From the NCBI RefSeq assembly GCF_019879105.1, contig NZ_CP082249.1:2232001-2296000 (forward strand): a stretch of DNA of 64,000 nt, read 5' to 3'. Below, one piece after another: positions 54,017 through 62,814 of the stretch. Numbering within the stretch: position 1 is the first letter of the stretch; each line of letters starts with the position of its first letter. Under the pieces are notes generated by a model. That model made no database searches. It saw only the letters and a list, made by a program, of their open reading frames with translations, and was not told the DNA's origin. A program made the translations under genes and the position numbers. The stretch comes from Natrinema sp. SYSU A 869. GTDB taxonomy: Archaea > Halobacteriota > Halobacteria > Halobacteriales > Natrialbaceae.

Positions 54017-54847
54017 ATGCGCGAACTCCGGAGCTGTGATTTCTGTGGTGCCGAGTCGATCGGCGCGTTCGAGATCGTCCCGCCCGAACTCGAGCCGACC
54101 GAGACCGAACAGCGCCGCGTCGTTCCCTGTCGCGACTGCAAGGAGCGACTCGAGACGCTGCTCGAACCGCTGCTCGCCCGTGCCGGTGCCGAGCACAGAA
54201 CCGACGTTGCGGATCGGGATCAGGACGCGACTGCCGACGACGAACCCGACGGATCGGGAGCCGTCGTCGCCAGCGCCGACGAATCGACGGAGAAGCGACG
54301 GCGGACCACCAGCCCGAACGCGACCGTCTCGGATGCGCCGACGGAGCCCGACGAGCGGGTGACCGCTCGAGACGACGAGAGGACTGAGGCCAATCCTGGC
54401 TCTGAATCCGGATCGCAGTTGGAATCGGCATCCGACTCGGTTCTCGAGGACGGAATCACCTTCGAGCGCAATGAGAAAGCGGGCAGCGACGAGAAAGCGG
54501 GCAGCGATGCGACCGAGGGAACAGACGCGGCCGGGTCAGAAGACGCAAGGACCGAGCCCGAGACGGCGGCCGTCGACGACTCGACTGATCAGCCGGAGCA
54601 GACTTCGGACGCCGAGTCACCGAACGATGCGGACGCCCCAACAGAGTCACCGACCCGCCCGCCGTCGGCCTACAACAAGGCCATCCGACTCCTTCGAAAC
54701 CGCGAATTCCCCATGAAACGGAGCGCCGTCGAAGAATTGGCTGCGGGTGCCTACGACCTCGAGAGCCACGAGGTCGAGGCGATCGTCGACTACGCCGTCG
54801 CAGACGGCGAGTTCATCGAAGAGGGAGACAAACTCCGTCGCTCGTAA
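54017..54847 (+). CDS. Zinc-finger / disordered linker / winged-helix protein
   Basis: 276 residues from ATG 54017 (MRELRSCDFCGAESIG). The N-terminus has two Cys pairs, CDFC (7-10) and CRDC (about 38-41), forming a zinc finger. A Ser/Asp/Glu/Thr linker of about 140 residues follows and contains a tandem short repeat (EKAGSD twice, near 156-170). The C-terminus (RPPSAYNKAIRLLRNREFPMKRSAVEELAAGAYDLESHEVEAIVDYAVADGEFIEEGDKLRRS) is a winged-helix-like domain. Both ends could bind nucleic acid. No family name is assigned. Confidence 0.75.
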   Translation: MRELRSCDFCGAESIGAFEIVPPELEPTETEQRRVVPCRDCKERLETLLEPLLARAGAEHRTDVADRDQDATADDEPDGSGAVVASADESTEKRRRTTSPNATVSDAPTEPDERVTARDDERTEANPGSESGSQLESASDSVLEDGITFERNEKAGSDEKAGSDATEGTDAAGSEDARTEPETAAVDDSTDQPEQTSDAESPNDADAPTESPTRPPSAYNKAIRLLRNREFPMKRSAVEELAAGAYDLESHEVEAIVDYAVADGEFIEEGDKLRRS

Positions 54848-54918
54848 GACGACGCGTGAAAACGCCCTCGAGTCTCGCGTCGATCTGCCTCTTGGCGTCG
54901 TGCTGTATCGGTCGACGG

Positions 54919-55506
54919 CTATAGCGTGCCTTTCGTACTCGGCGTCCCCTCCCGTCGCTCGTCAAGCCGTGTCGCGTCGTCGAGGCTTCGGGCGAGCGCC
55001 TTGAACAGCGCCTCGACCTCGTGGTGAGCGTTCTCACCGTCGACCTCGAGGTGGAGCGTCAGTCCGGCATTCATCGCCAGTGATTCCCCGAAGTGTCGGG
55101 CCATGTCGCTGGTGAATTCGCCAATCTGTGCTTGCGAGAAGCTGCCGTCGAAATAGAATCGTGGCCGCCCGCTCACGTCGATGACGGTCCCTGCGACGGC
55201 CTCGTCCAGCGGGACCCGTCGGTCGGCGTAGCGGACGATCCCCGACCGGTCGCCCAGCGCCTCGTCGATGGCCTCGCCGAGCACGATCGCGACGTCCTCG
55301 ACTGTGTGGTGATCGTCAATCTCGAGGTCGCCGTCACAGTCGATCTCGAGGTCGAACAGGCCGTGTTTGGCGAACGACGTCAGCATGTGGTCGAAGAAGC
55401 CGATACCGGTGTCGACTGCGGCCGTTCCGCTCCCGTCTATCTCGAGCGTACACTCGATTGTCGTCTCGGCCGTCGCACGGGTGACAGTCGCCGTTCGCTC
55501 GCTCAT
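54919..55506 (-). CDS. hisB: Imidazoleglycerol-phosphate dehydratase
   Basis: 195 residues from ATG 55506 ([27 protein letters not shown]), the family N-terminus; the upstream extension is not homologous. Performs the dehydration of IGP to imidazole acetol phosphate in histidine synthesis. The duplicated metal-binding motifs are seen: [16 protein letters not shown] and [11 protein letters not shown] in the first half, and [34 protein letters not shown] in the second. Stand-alone archaeal form without the phosphatase domain. hisA lies about 940 bases further on the same strand, separated by two small genes. Confidence 0.95.
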   Translation of the reverse strand: MSERTATVTRATAETTIECTLEIDGSGTAAVDTGIGFFDHMLTSFAKHGLFDLEIDCDGDLEIDDHHTVEDVAIVLGEAIDEALGDRSGIVRYADRRVPLDEAVAGTVIDVSGRPRFYFDGSFSQAQIGEFTSDMARHFGESLAMNAGLTLHLEVDGENAHHEVEALFKALARSLDDATRLDERREGTPSTKGTL

Positions 55507-55781
55507 AGGAGAGTCATGCCGCCCCCGATACAAGGAGATTCCGCTCGTCGCCGTCGGCGAACCGTCGACCGGGGTCGACCGATCCGATCTCACGCGTCCC
55601 ATTCCAATTCTGGAATATCTATTGAGAAAGAGTTATAAAATGTCTACGTAGTTATGAGGGCGTATCAAACGTCGTTCATCTCTCATTACTGGGGTGAAAC
55701 GGACCGAAACGGCGCCAATCTTCAGCCGATTATATGATGCAGTGGGTGAATGTTATAGTTGAGAAGAGGTGTCCCGTTCCG

Positions 55782-56047
55782 ATGTCCAATCCCTCCCCCG
55801 TTTCGAACGAATCGATCGCTCCGTCGAGCCCTGACGCGGAGCCGAGCCACGACTACTACGAGCAGTTCGTCCGTTCGCTCAAAGGTCCCGTCCAGTTCCT
55901 ATCGTTCTGGATTGCCATCGCCTTGCCCTTCGTGCATCTCCCCTCCTCGCACAGGGACTCGGCGATTCGGCCGTCACGCTGACGTTCGTCTTCCTGTTGG
56001 TGGCCAACGCCTTCGCCCTCTACGTCGGTCACGGCTACAACAGCTAA
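55782..56047 (+). pseudogene. Small membrane protein, frameshifted
   Basis: From ATG 55782 (MSNPSPVSNESIAPSSPDAEPSHDYYEQFVRSLKGPVQFLSFWIAIALPFVHLP) the frame is lost, then resumes as LLAQGLGDSAVTLTFVFLLVANAFALYVGHGYNS ending at TAA 56045-56047. Adding one C to the C4 run at 55940-55943 gives a protein of about 88 residues with two membrane segments. A common haloarchaeal small membrane protein pattern; function unknown. Either a recent lesion or a base-calling error. Confidence 0.65.
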
Positions 56048-56222
56048 GTTCGCTGATTCCCCGTTGAGTCCCACGTCGGTCTCTTACTCTCTCGATATCG
56101 TTGCGTCTCCCGTCCGAACCGGTATTTCGTCCTCCCGCTACATTACGGGTATTTGACGCTGATTCGGTTAATTAGCGCTCGAGCCGTGCTCTTGGCCACC
56201 GAAATGGTCTGCTCTTGATCGC

Positions 56223-56396
56223 TTACGCCGTTCCGGTTGGATTACCGTTGCTTGACTCGTCCTCGGGAAGGGCGAAGAGCACGATTGCGAGCCCGAGAAT
56301 CGCGGTGAGCGGTCCGATGAACGCCATCGCTGGCAGGAGGGCGAAGACGGCGGCCATCCGGACGTGATCTGTCCAATGGTAGTCGTGGTCAGCCAT
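56223..56396 (-). CDS. Small two-helix membrane protein
   Basis: 57 residues from ATG 56396: MADHDYHWTDHVRMAAVFAL, then LPAMAFIGPLTAILGLAIVLFAL and a short polar tail PEDESSNGNPTGTA. One long or two short membrane segments. Codon use is normal for the genome. It lies about 50 bases downstream of hisA on the same strand and may share its transcript. Function unknown. Confidence 0.6.
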   Translation of the reverse strand: MADHDYHWTDHVRMAAVFALLPAMAFIGPLTAILGLAIVLFALPEDESSNGNPTGTA

Positions 56397-56449
56397 TGGC
56401 GTCTGGTTTGACGGCCGACACCTTCAATCCCGGCCGTCGCTCGAGCGGA

Positions 56450-57202
56450 CTACTCGCCGGCGTCGACCGTAGCCTGTGCTTGCGCGAGTGTGAAGTTGCC
56501 CTCGTACAGCGCGCTCCCGACGACGACCGCGGCCGCGCCTGCGTCTTCGAGGTCCCGCACATCCTCGAGCGTCGCGACGCCGCCGCTGGCGATCACAGGG
56601 ATATCGGTCGCATCGACCAGTTCCTGTACGGGCTCGGTCGCGACGCCCTCGAGTCGGCCCTCGACGTCGACGTTCGTAAAGAGGATCGCGGCAGCCCCGA
56701 GGTCCTCGTACCGCTGGGCGGCCTCGACGGGGCTGATCCCCGCGCCTTCGGTCCACCCCTCGACGACGACTTCGCCGTCTTTCGCGTCGAGGCTGACGAC
56801 GACGCTGTCGGGATGATCGTCGCTAATCTCGGCCACAATGTCGGGGTTCTCGACCGCTGCAGTGCCGAGGATGACCCGATCGACGCCGCGCTCGAGGAGG
56901 TCGGTCGCGTCCTCGGCGGTGCGGATCCCGCCACCTAGTTGCGTCGGCACGTCGACGGCGTCGATCACCGCATCGATGGCCCCTGCGTTCCCCCGTTCGC
57001 CCTCGAACGCGCCGTCGAGGTCGATGAGGTGCAGCGTTTCCGCACCCGCGTCGATCCACCGCTGGGCAGCCTCGATGGGGTCGCCGTAGGTCTTTTCGGT
57101 GCCGCGTTCCCCTTGGACGAGCTGGACGACCTCGCCGTTCTGGATGTCGACCGCCGGAATTACCTCGAACTCGTCGAATCCGCCGCTCGCGTCGTCGGTC
57201 AT
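56450..57202 (-). CDS. hisA: ProFAR isomerase (HisA)
   Basis: 250 residues from ATG 57202 (MTDDASGGFDEFEVIPAVDIQNGEVVQLVQGE); the frame is open well beyond, but without homology. (Beta/alpha)8 barrel with two phosphate-binding sites: GGGIRTAEDATDLLERGVDRVILGTAA and IASGGVATLEDVRDLEDAGAAAVVVGSALYEG. The catalytic aspartates sit in AVDIQNG and in the VVSLDAKDGEV/ILFTNVDVEG half. Converts ProFAR to PRFAR in histidine synthesis. Confidence 0.96.
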   Translation of the reverse strand: MTDDASGGFDEFEVIPAVDIQNGEVVQLVQGERGTEKTYGDPIEAAQRWIDAGAETLHLIDLDGAFEGERGNAGAIDAVIDAVDVPTQLGGGIRTAEDATDLLERGVDRVILGTAAVENPDIVAEISDDHPDSVVVSLDAKDGEVVVEGWTEGAGISPVEAAQRYEDLGAAAILFTNVDVEGRLEGVATEPVQELVDATDIPVIASGGVATLEDVRDLEDAGAAAVVVGSALYEGNFTLAQAQATVDAGE

Positions 57203-57320
57203 ACTCGAGTGCGCGAGGCCGGCGCGAGTAAAGGCGACGGTTTCACCGAACGACCATCGCCGCGACACTATTCCCTTTCTCAACAGAATCGTTACATGTG
57301 TGGTCGGTGTGGGTCGTTCC

Positions 57321-59180
57321 ATGCCGCTGTCGGCGTGCGATTTCCTCGCACAAGCAACTGTAACTCGACCCGATGTCACGACGGACATACTCGTTGTCTT
57401 CGGCGTCGTTGCCCTCGCGCTCGTTCTTTTTCTCACCGAACGCCTGCCGATCGACGTGACCGCGATCCTGTTGATCGTCGTGTTGGTCGTGCTCGAGCCG
57501 TGGACGGGCATCGATCCCGAGACCGGTATCTCGGGCTTCGCGAACGAGGCGACGATCACCGTGCTGGCGATGTTGATTCTCAGCGGCGGGATCAGCCGGA
57601 CCGGAATCGTTCAAGAGCTGGGACGACGAATGGCCGACTTCGCGGGCGAAAGCACACGCAAACAGGTGTTCGCGACCGTCGCCGCGACCGCCCCCGTCTC
57701 CGGCTTCCTGAACAACACGCCGGTCGTCGCGTTGCTGGTGCCGGTCGTCACCGACGTGGCGAACCGGGGGAACACGTCGCCGTCGAAGCTGTTGATCCCC
57801 CTCTCGTACGCGTCGCAACTGGGCGGGATGCTCACGCTCATCGGCACCTCGACGAACATCCTCGCGAGCGACGTCAGCGCCCGCCTCGGCTCCGAGTATC
57901 CCGAACTCCACCGGTTCTCGATGTTCGAATTTACGAAACTGGGTGCAATCGTCGTCGTTGTCGGCTCTCTCTACCTTATCTTCGTCGGTCACTACCTCCT
58001 TCCCGAGCGGGTCCCGCCGCGTGCGGACTACCTCGAGGAGTACGACGTGGGGGATTACATCGCCGACGTCGCCGTCGTTCCCGGTTCGCCGCTCGTCGGC
58101 GAAACGGTCCGCGACGCGACCGCGGCGCTCGGGCCCGATATCGACGTGGTTCAGGTGGTTCACGGCGGGGAGCGGTCGGTCGCCCCGCGGCAGGGGACGA
58201 CCCTCGGAGAGGGTGACATCCTCGTGGTTCGGACGGGCCGTCACGCGATAACAGCCTTCGAGGACGCCGTTGGGGTCGAACCGGTCGGCCGTCCGGGTAG
58301 AGTCGCCACACTCTCGGAATCGACTGACGGCGTACTCACGGAACTGGTCGTCTCGCTGGACTCGCGGCTCGTCGGCGAGCGCCTCGATCCCGAGTCGTTT
58401 CGCGAGGAGTTCGACGCCGCCGTGCTCGGGTTGCGAAGCCGGGGCGAACTCATGGACGAGCGCATCGTCGGCAGACGCCTCAGCGTCGGCGACACGTTGC
58501 TCGTTCAGGCGCTGCCAGATACGCTCGACCAGCTCGCCCGTAGCGACGACGTGATCGTCGCCCGCGAGCCGCACCGGCCGGACTACCGGACGGACAAGGC
58601 ACCGATCGCCGTTGCCATCATGCTCGGCGTCGTCGCCGTGGCCGCCCTCGAGATCTATCCGATCCTGATAGCCGCGCTCGCGGGCGTCGTCGCGATGGTA
58701 CTCACGGGTGTGCTCGATCCCAACGAACTCTACGACGCCGTCGAGTGGGACATCATCTTCCTGCTCGCGGGGGTAATCCCGCTGGGGATCGCGCTCGAGC
58801 GAACCGGTGCGGCGACGCTGCTCGCGTTCGCGGTCGTCGAGACTGCGGGAGCGCTTCCCACGATCGTGGTCCTTTGGCTCTTCTACCTTCTCACTGCGCT
58901 TCTGACCAACGTCATCAGTAACAACGCCAGCGTCGTCCTGCTGATTCCGGTGGCGGCGGCCGCAGCGGCGGGGATTGACGCGAACCCGTTCGCGTTCGTG
59001 CTGGCAGTGACCTTCGCCGCGAGCACTGCCTTCCTGGGCCCGATCGGCTATCAGACGAACCTGTTCGTCTACGGCCCCGGTGGCTACCGCTTTACCGACT
59101 ACGCTCGGATCGGCGCGCCCCTGCAACTGATTCTGTCGGTCGTCACCGTGCTCGGGATCGCTGTCTTTTGGAGCGTGTGA
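57321..59180 (+). CDS. SLC13-family permease with two RCK/TrkA_C domains
   Basis: 619 residues from ATG 57321 (MPLSACDFLAQ). N- and C-terminal membrane halves of the DASS type: GFANEATITVLAMLILSGGISRTGIVQELGRR, then SGFLNNTPVVALLVPVV with the N-N-T-P sodium/carboxylate motif, and a second LLTNVISNNASVVLLIPVAAAA near the end. Two TrkA_C-like cytoplasmic domains (about 235-330 and 340-415) lie between the halves. Such fusions are typical of divalent anion:Na+ symporters and related sulfate transporters in bacteria and archaea; the substrate is unknown. Divergent from hisA. Confidence 0.88.
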   Translation: MPLSACDFLAQATVTRPDVTTDILVVFGVVALALVLFLTERLPIDVTAILLIVVLVVLEPWTGIDPETGISGFANEATITVLAMLILSGGISRTGIVQELGRRMADFAGESTRKQVFATVAATAPVSGFLNNTPVVALLVPVVTDVANRGNTSPSKLLIPLSYASQLGGMLTLIGTSTNILASDVSARLGSEYPELHRFSMFEFTKLGAIVVVVGSLYLIFVGHYLLPERVPPRADYLEEYDVGDYIADVAVVPGSPLVGETVRDATAALGPDIDVVQVVHGGERSVAPRQGTTLGEGDILVVRTGRHAITAFEDAVGVEPVGRPGRVATLSESTDGVLTELVVSLDSRLVGERLDPESFREEFDAAVLGLRSRGELMDERIVGRRLSVGDTLLVQALPDTLDQLARSDDVIVAREPHRPDYRTDKAPIAVAIMLGVVAVAALEIYPILIAALAGVVAMVLTGVLDPNELYDAVEWDIIFLLAGVIPLGIALERTGAATLLAFAVVETAGALPTIVVLWLFYLLTALLTNVISNNASVVLLIPVAAAAAAGIDANPFAFVLAVTFAASTAFLGPIGYQTNLFVYGPGGYRFTDYARIGAPLQLILSVVTVLGIAVFWSV

Positions 59181-59320
59181 ACCGCCCGTCGGCTCGGGGA
59201 CGAGCCGTCCGTGTCCGTGTATTCGAGGGCGTGATACCCGTCTCTTCCTTCGTTTCGATCGCCGTCTCGAGTGACACCCTGCTCCTGACTAGCGCTTCTC
59301 GGCCGGTTCCTGAACAGCGT

Positions 59321-59329
59321 TCTTTTTAG
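59321..59329 (+). promoter_or_regulatory. TATA-like element of the second PiT gene
   Basis: TCTTTTTAG centred about 29 bases before GTG 59354; supports that GTG as the start. Confidence 0.5.
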
Positions 59330-59353
59330 GGTCGGCTCACGTGACTTCTGAAT

Positions 59354-60534
59354 GTGCCGGAAGTACTGCTTATCGTAGGGATCGTCGTCGCCATCTTCGT
59401 CGGGTTCAACATCGGCGGCTCGACGACGGGACCCGCGTTCGGGCCGGCCGTCGGTGCCAACGTGATCACGAAACTGATGGCGGCGGCGCTAATGTCGATT
59501 TTCTTCTTCCTCGGAGCGATCACGATCGGCCCGCAGGTCGTCGACACGCTCGGACGAGAACTGGTACAGGATACCAGCATCTTCACCATGCGGTCGAACG
59601 TCGCCGTTCTCTTCTTCATCGGCGGCGCGCTGTTCATCGGTAACTATGCCGGCGTCCCCGCTTCGACGTCGATGACCGCGGTCGGTGCTATCGCCGCGCT
59701 CGGGCTCGCGACCGGCGAACTCAACTGGGCGGTGATGGGCGAGATCGTCGTCTGGTGGATCGTCGCGCCGATCATCGGCTTCTGGGTGGCGGGCGTCGTC
59801 GGCCGATACTTCTACCCACGAATCAACGCGTGGATCGCGATCGAGGGGAACCGGGGCGGCCAACAGATGATCCGTATCGACTACTCGGGTATCGTTCCGC
59901 AGTTCCAGTTCGGGGAGAATTCGACGCGACGAGAGATTACCGGCGCGTTCGCCGTCGTCGGGATCGGCTGTCTGATGGCGTTCTCCTCGGGGACGAGTAA
60001 CATTGCCAACGCCATCGCGCCGATCTACGGCACCGGCGACGTCGACATGATCCCGCTCATCCTCATTGGGTCGGTGGCGGTTACCGTCGGCTGTTTCACC
60101 ATCGCTCGCCGAACGCTCGACACGCTCGGCAACGACATCACGAATCTCCCGCTGACCGCGGCGATCGTCGTCGCCGTCGTCGCGTCGACGATCGTGATCT
60201 CGCTGTCGGCGATCGGTATCCCCGCGAGTTTCGTCGTGGTGGCGACGATGAGCATTATCGGTCTCGGCTGGGGACGGGCGACTCGGACGACGACGCTGTC
60301 GGGCGTCAGGGCCGGCGAGGAGACCCGCGTTTCGGTCGGCGCGCTGACCGCCGAGGAGGAGGGCGAACAATCCCCGAGATCGGCGAGGAGGAACCCGAAG
60401 ACATCCCGAAGGCGTCGGACCTGTTCGACCCCTCGACGACGGCCCGCGTGATCCTCATGCAGAACGTCGTGCCGGCCATCTCGACGGTCGGTGCCTATCT
60501 CACGTTCCGGTTCATCCCGATTTTCGGGTTCTGA
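59354..60534 (+). pseudogene. PiT-family phosphate permease, frameshifted near the C-terminus
   Basis: Start GTG 59354 (MPEVLLIVGIVVAIFVGFNIGGSTTGPAFGPAVGANVITKLMA). The PiT signature repeats as FSSGTSNIANAIAPIYG in the second half. The frame runs to EEEGEQ at about 60370 and then goes out of phase; a second frame gives PEIGEEEPEDIPKASDLFDPSTTARVILMQNVVPAISTVGAYLTFRFIPIFGF and a stop at 60532-60534. One extra base in AA (60369-60370) or C4 (60372-60375) restores about 393 residues. The C-terminal block matches the remnant at 61097, confirming the corrected frame. Confidence 0.8.
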
Positions 60535-60604
60535 TTGGACGGGCAGTGTTTGACTGGATAACAGCCGTCTCTGTCGTCCGGTTGGCGGCCCCCGAATCAG
60601 GGAG

Positions 60605-60922
60605 TTACATATATACGTCATATGCCTTTGCTGCAGTTACGGCTACGCATGCAGCAACAGCTCCGGAAATTAATGTTTTCTCGATAATCAATGTGGTAGT
60701 TATAACGCTGTATACTAGCACTAACGGTAACTCAATTAGCGGTCTTAGTGACATCGTATCGACCAAATACAATGCTGTACCTAATCCGAAACCGAAAATA
60801 ATGGCGATCCAGCTTACGTATAGACCTTTTTTAAACCAAACGAATCCGACTACTATTGTTACTACTAGGAATATGAAAACCACTGGCCACCCTTCGCGTC
60901 GTATTGATTTTGCACCACCCAC
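60605..60922 (-). CDS. AT-rich orphan membrane protein
   Basis: 105 residues with four membrane segments (WPVVFIFLVVTIVVGFVWF; VSWIAIIFGFGLGTALYL; LIELPLVLVYSVITTTLII; SGAVAACVAVTAAKAYDVY). The DNA 60600-60960 is clearly AT-richer than the rest of the window, suggesting acquisition from another source. No family recognised. It lies between the PiT gene and the PiT remnant. Confidence 0.55.
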   Translation of the reverse strand: MGGAKSIRREGWPVVFIFLVVTIVVGFVWFKKGLYVSWIAIIFGFGLGTALYLVDTMSLRPLIELPLVLVYSVITTTLIIEKTLISGAVAACVAVTAAKAYDVYM

Positions 60923-61096
60923 TATTTCATAATCTAAAATACAGTTTAAAACTATTTTGATTACGCTATCATATTCTTGGATAGAGAGCTACAATTCTGG
61001 TCGAACGGTCCTCTCTGACTGGTCTCATACTACTGTCTTTTCACTCTCCTTCGGTACCAGATGCGACCCTCGGTTCAGTGTCCCAGGAAATTGTAT

Positions 61097-61372
61097 CACC
61101 GTGGTCGCTACTTCTATCCATACCTCGATCGACACTTCGAGATCCGCCAGTCTAGTGGCCCCCTGCTCACGCTCGAGCTCTCGACGAACGTCCTCACCCA
61201 GGAGACGCCCGAACAGGTTCCCAAGATTGGCGGGGAAGAGCCCGAGGACATCCTCGAGTCGAATGACCTAGTCAGACCGGACGCTGTCGCGTGGTTCGTT
61301 ACATTTTGGATCATCGGGCCGTCCGCATCGGCCGGACTGGCGTATGTGTTCTTTCTCGTCGTGCCGCTGTGA
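61097..61372 (+). pseudogene. Remnant of a further PiT phosphate permease
   Basis: A short open frame gives HRGRYFYPYLDRHFEIRQSSGPLLTLE, which matches the middle of a PiT permease (the neighbour at 59354 has VGRYFYPRINAWIAIE). It then jumps to EQVPKIGGEEPEDILESNDLVRPDAVAWFVTFWIIGPSASAGLAYVFFLVVPL, which matches that neighbour's C-terminus (PEIGEEEPEDIPKASDL). About half of the protein between these parts and all of the N-terminal part are missing, so this is an internally deleted fragment, not a working carrier. The 120 bases before it and the 61373-61619 stretch hold no gene I can support. Confidence 0.7.
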
Positions 61373-61619
61373 CGACCGTCCGGCATCGACCTCTCGGAGT
61401 AGGGACACCGCTGGCGGGACGATGCCGTTGATTTTGGCTCCGGCAACAAACGCACCAGTCCTGCGAATACGTTCGGACATTTCTTTTTCCTCTTCCATTT
61501 GATCACCGATCTTGTAACGAACAAGGGCATTCTTTCCTCCGAATTGGTCAATTCTGACTCAAAGACAATTTAGGACTGAACAGCAAGCTATACCAGTGCG
61601 GGACTCGAATCGCCGAGTG

Positions 61620-62009
61620 ATGCCCACGGTAGAATACCTCAACTACGAAGTACTGGACGATCAGGGCTGGGAGATGGACGACGACGACCTCTTCGCGGAG
61701 GCCGCCGACGCCGGCCTCGACGACGAGGACTACGGCACGCTCGATGTTGCCGAGGGCGAATACATCCTTGAGGCGGCCGAGGCGCAGGGCTACGACTGGC
61801 CCTTCTCGTGTCGCGCCGGTGCCTGTGCGAACTGCGCCGCGATTGTCTTCGAGGGCGAGATCGACATGGACATGCAGCAGATCCTCTCCGACGAGGAAGT
61901 CGAGGAGAAAGACGTCCGCCTGACCTGTATCGGATCGGCCGAAACCGACGAGGTCAAGATCGTCTACAACGCCAAGCACCTCGACTACCTGCAGAACCGC
62001 GTCATTTAA
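61620..62009 (+). CDS. Halophilic plant-type [2Fe-2S] ferredoxin
   Basis: 129 residues from ATG 61620 ([46 protein letters not shown]). The acidic N-terminal insertion is the feature of halophilic ferredoxins. Cluster ligands: C-x4-C-x2-C in [20 protein letters not shown] and the fourth Cys in [10 protein letters not shown]. It carries one low-potential electron for 2-oxoacid oxidoreductases and other partners. As the only ferredoxin in the window it is a candidate electron donor for the Rieske oxygenase and P450, but the distance (about 55 kb) gives no direct link. Confidence 0.95.
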   Translation: MPTVEYLNYEVLDDQGWEMDDDDLFAEAADAGLDDEDYGTLDVAEGEYILEAAEAQGYDWPFSCRAGACANCAAIVFEGEIDMDMQQILSDEEVEEKDVRLTCIGSAETDEVKIVYNAKHLDYLQNRVI

Positions 62010-62267
62010 ACTGACAGACAGCGTTTCGACGCGAAATTATCGGACCCCGTTTCCGGGGTCGAATTTTCACTCCTTCCGACGAGTCGCAGTACTCGAGCAG
62101 TGCGGCCTCTCTGCGTTCGGATTCGCGACTTCCGAATCGATTTCCCCGCAAGTGTCCCGGACCGGTTTGGAGCGCCGGCTCGCCAGCGAGTAGCGATCGA
62201 TTCGCGTAGTCACGTCGGTCCGCATACCGCTTGCCGAACGTGACGGTTCCGTCGTTCACCTCATCTT

Positions 62268-62388
62268 TATACTTGAAAATCTCTTCAAGTATCATATCGC
62301 AATTACTGCTAGATCTCCGATCTAATTGTCCTATATCGCTCTATCGGGCCTATATAGATTCCTACCGCAACTATTAATTGAATAGTTC
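62268..62388. promoter_or_regulatory. Four stacked inverted repeats before arsR
   Basis: Perfect or near-perfect short palindromes in the 394-base gap between ferredoxin and arsR: ATACTTGAA-N6-TTCAAGTAT (62269-62292), TAGATC-TCC-GATCTA (62310-62324), CTATAT...ATATAG (62331-62357), AACTATT-N5-AATAGTT (62369-62387). The last overlaps the expected TATA position (about 28 bases before ATG 62404), so a repressor bound there would block transcription. The first half of the gap (62010-62260) holds nothing I can support. Confidence 0.55.
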
Positions 62389-62403
62389 TGCAACTCACTG
62401 CCG

Positions 62404-62814
62404 ATGGCACAAGCGACGGAACGGTTACAACGGTATCTCGAGGACGAACTCGAGGCATGCCGAGACGAGGACGTCGATCGACGTGTCGACGAACTCGAAG
62501 CGCTCGAGGCGGCCCTCGGCCCGGAGCGGGTATCGGCCGAACTCGACGTGCTCTCGGCACTGGGGAACGAGACGCGATATCGGCTGGTCCGGGTCCTCGT
62601 CGCGGCTCGAGAGGAACTCTGCGTTTGCGAGCTTCACGCGGTCGTCGACGTGACCGAGAGCGGGCTCAGTCACGCGCTCTCGCGGCTCGTCGATGCGGGC
62701 TTGGCCGATGGCCGGAAGGACGGCCGCTGGAAGAAGTATCGAGCGACCAATCGAGCGGTGGCTCTCGTAACCGTCCTCGGGGGAAGCGTCACGGGGGACG
62801 GGACCGATGAGTAA
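62404..62814 (+). CDS. arsR: ArsR/SmtB-family metalloregulator
   Basis: 136 residues. N-terminal helix (LQRYLEDELEACRDEDVDRRVDELEALEAALGPERVSAELDVLSALGNETRYRLVRVLVAAREE), then the alpha-3 arsenic motif with C73-V-C75 in ELCVCELHAVVDVTESGLSHALSRLVDAGLADGRKDGRWKKYRATNRAV. The Cys pair binds As(III) or Sb(III); release from DNA de-represses the operon. An extra Cys near residue 19 may be a third ligand. Its 3' end overlaps the Acr3 gene by eight bases. Confidence 0.93.
   Translation: MAQATERLQRYLEDELEACRDEDVDRRVDELEALEAALGPERVSAELDVLSALGNETRYRLVRVLVAAREELCVCELHAVVDVTESGLSHALSRLVDAGLADGRKDGRWKKYRATNRAVALVTVLGGSVTGDGTDE

Noticed and set aside
57243-59126. A 627-codon open frame on the minus strand opposite the SLC13 permease
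   Set aside because: Antisense shadow of a long GC-rich gene; Arg/Asp/Glu-rich with no domain, while the + frame has conserved membrane and sodium-binding motifs.
61268-61498. A short minus-strand frame beginning MEEEKEMSERIRRTGAFVAGAK
   Set aside because: The first 35 residues look protein-like, but the frame then runs into the reverse of the PiT remnant with no natural end; too uncertain to call a gene.
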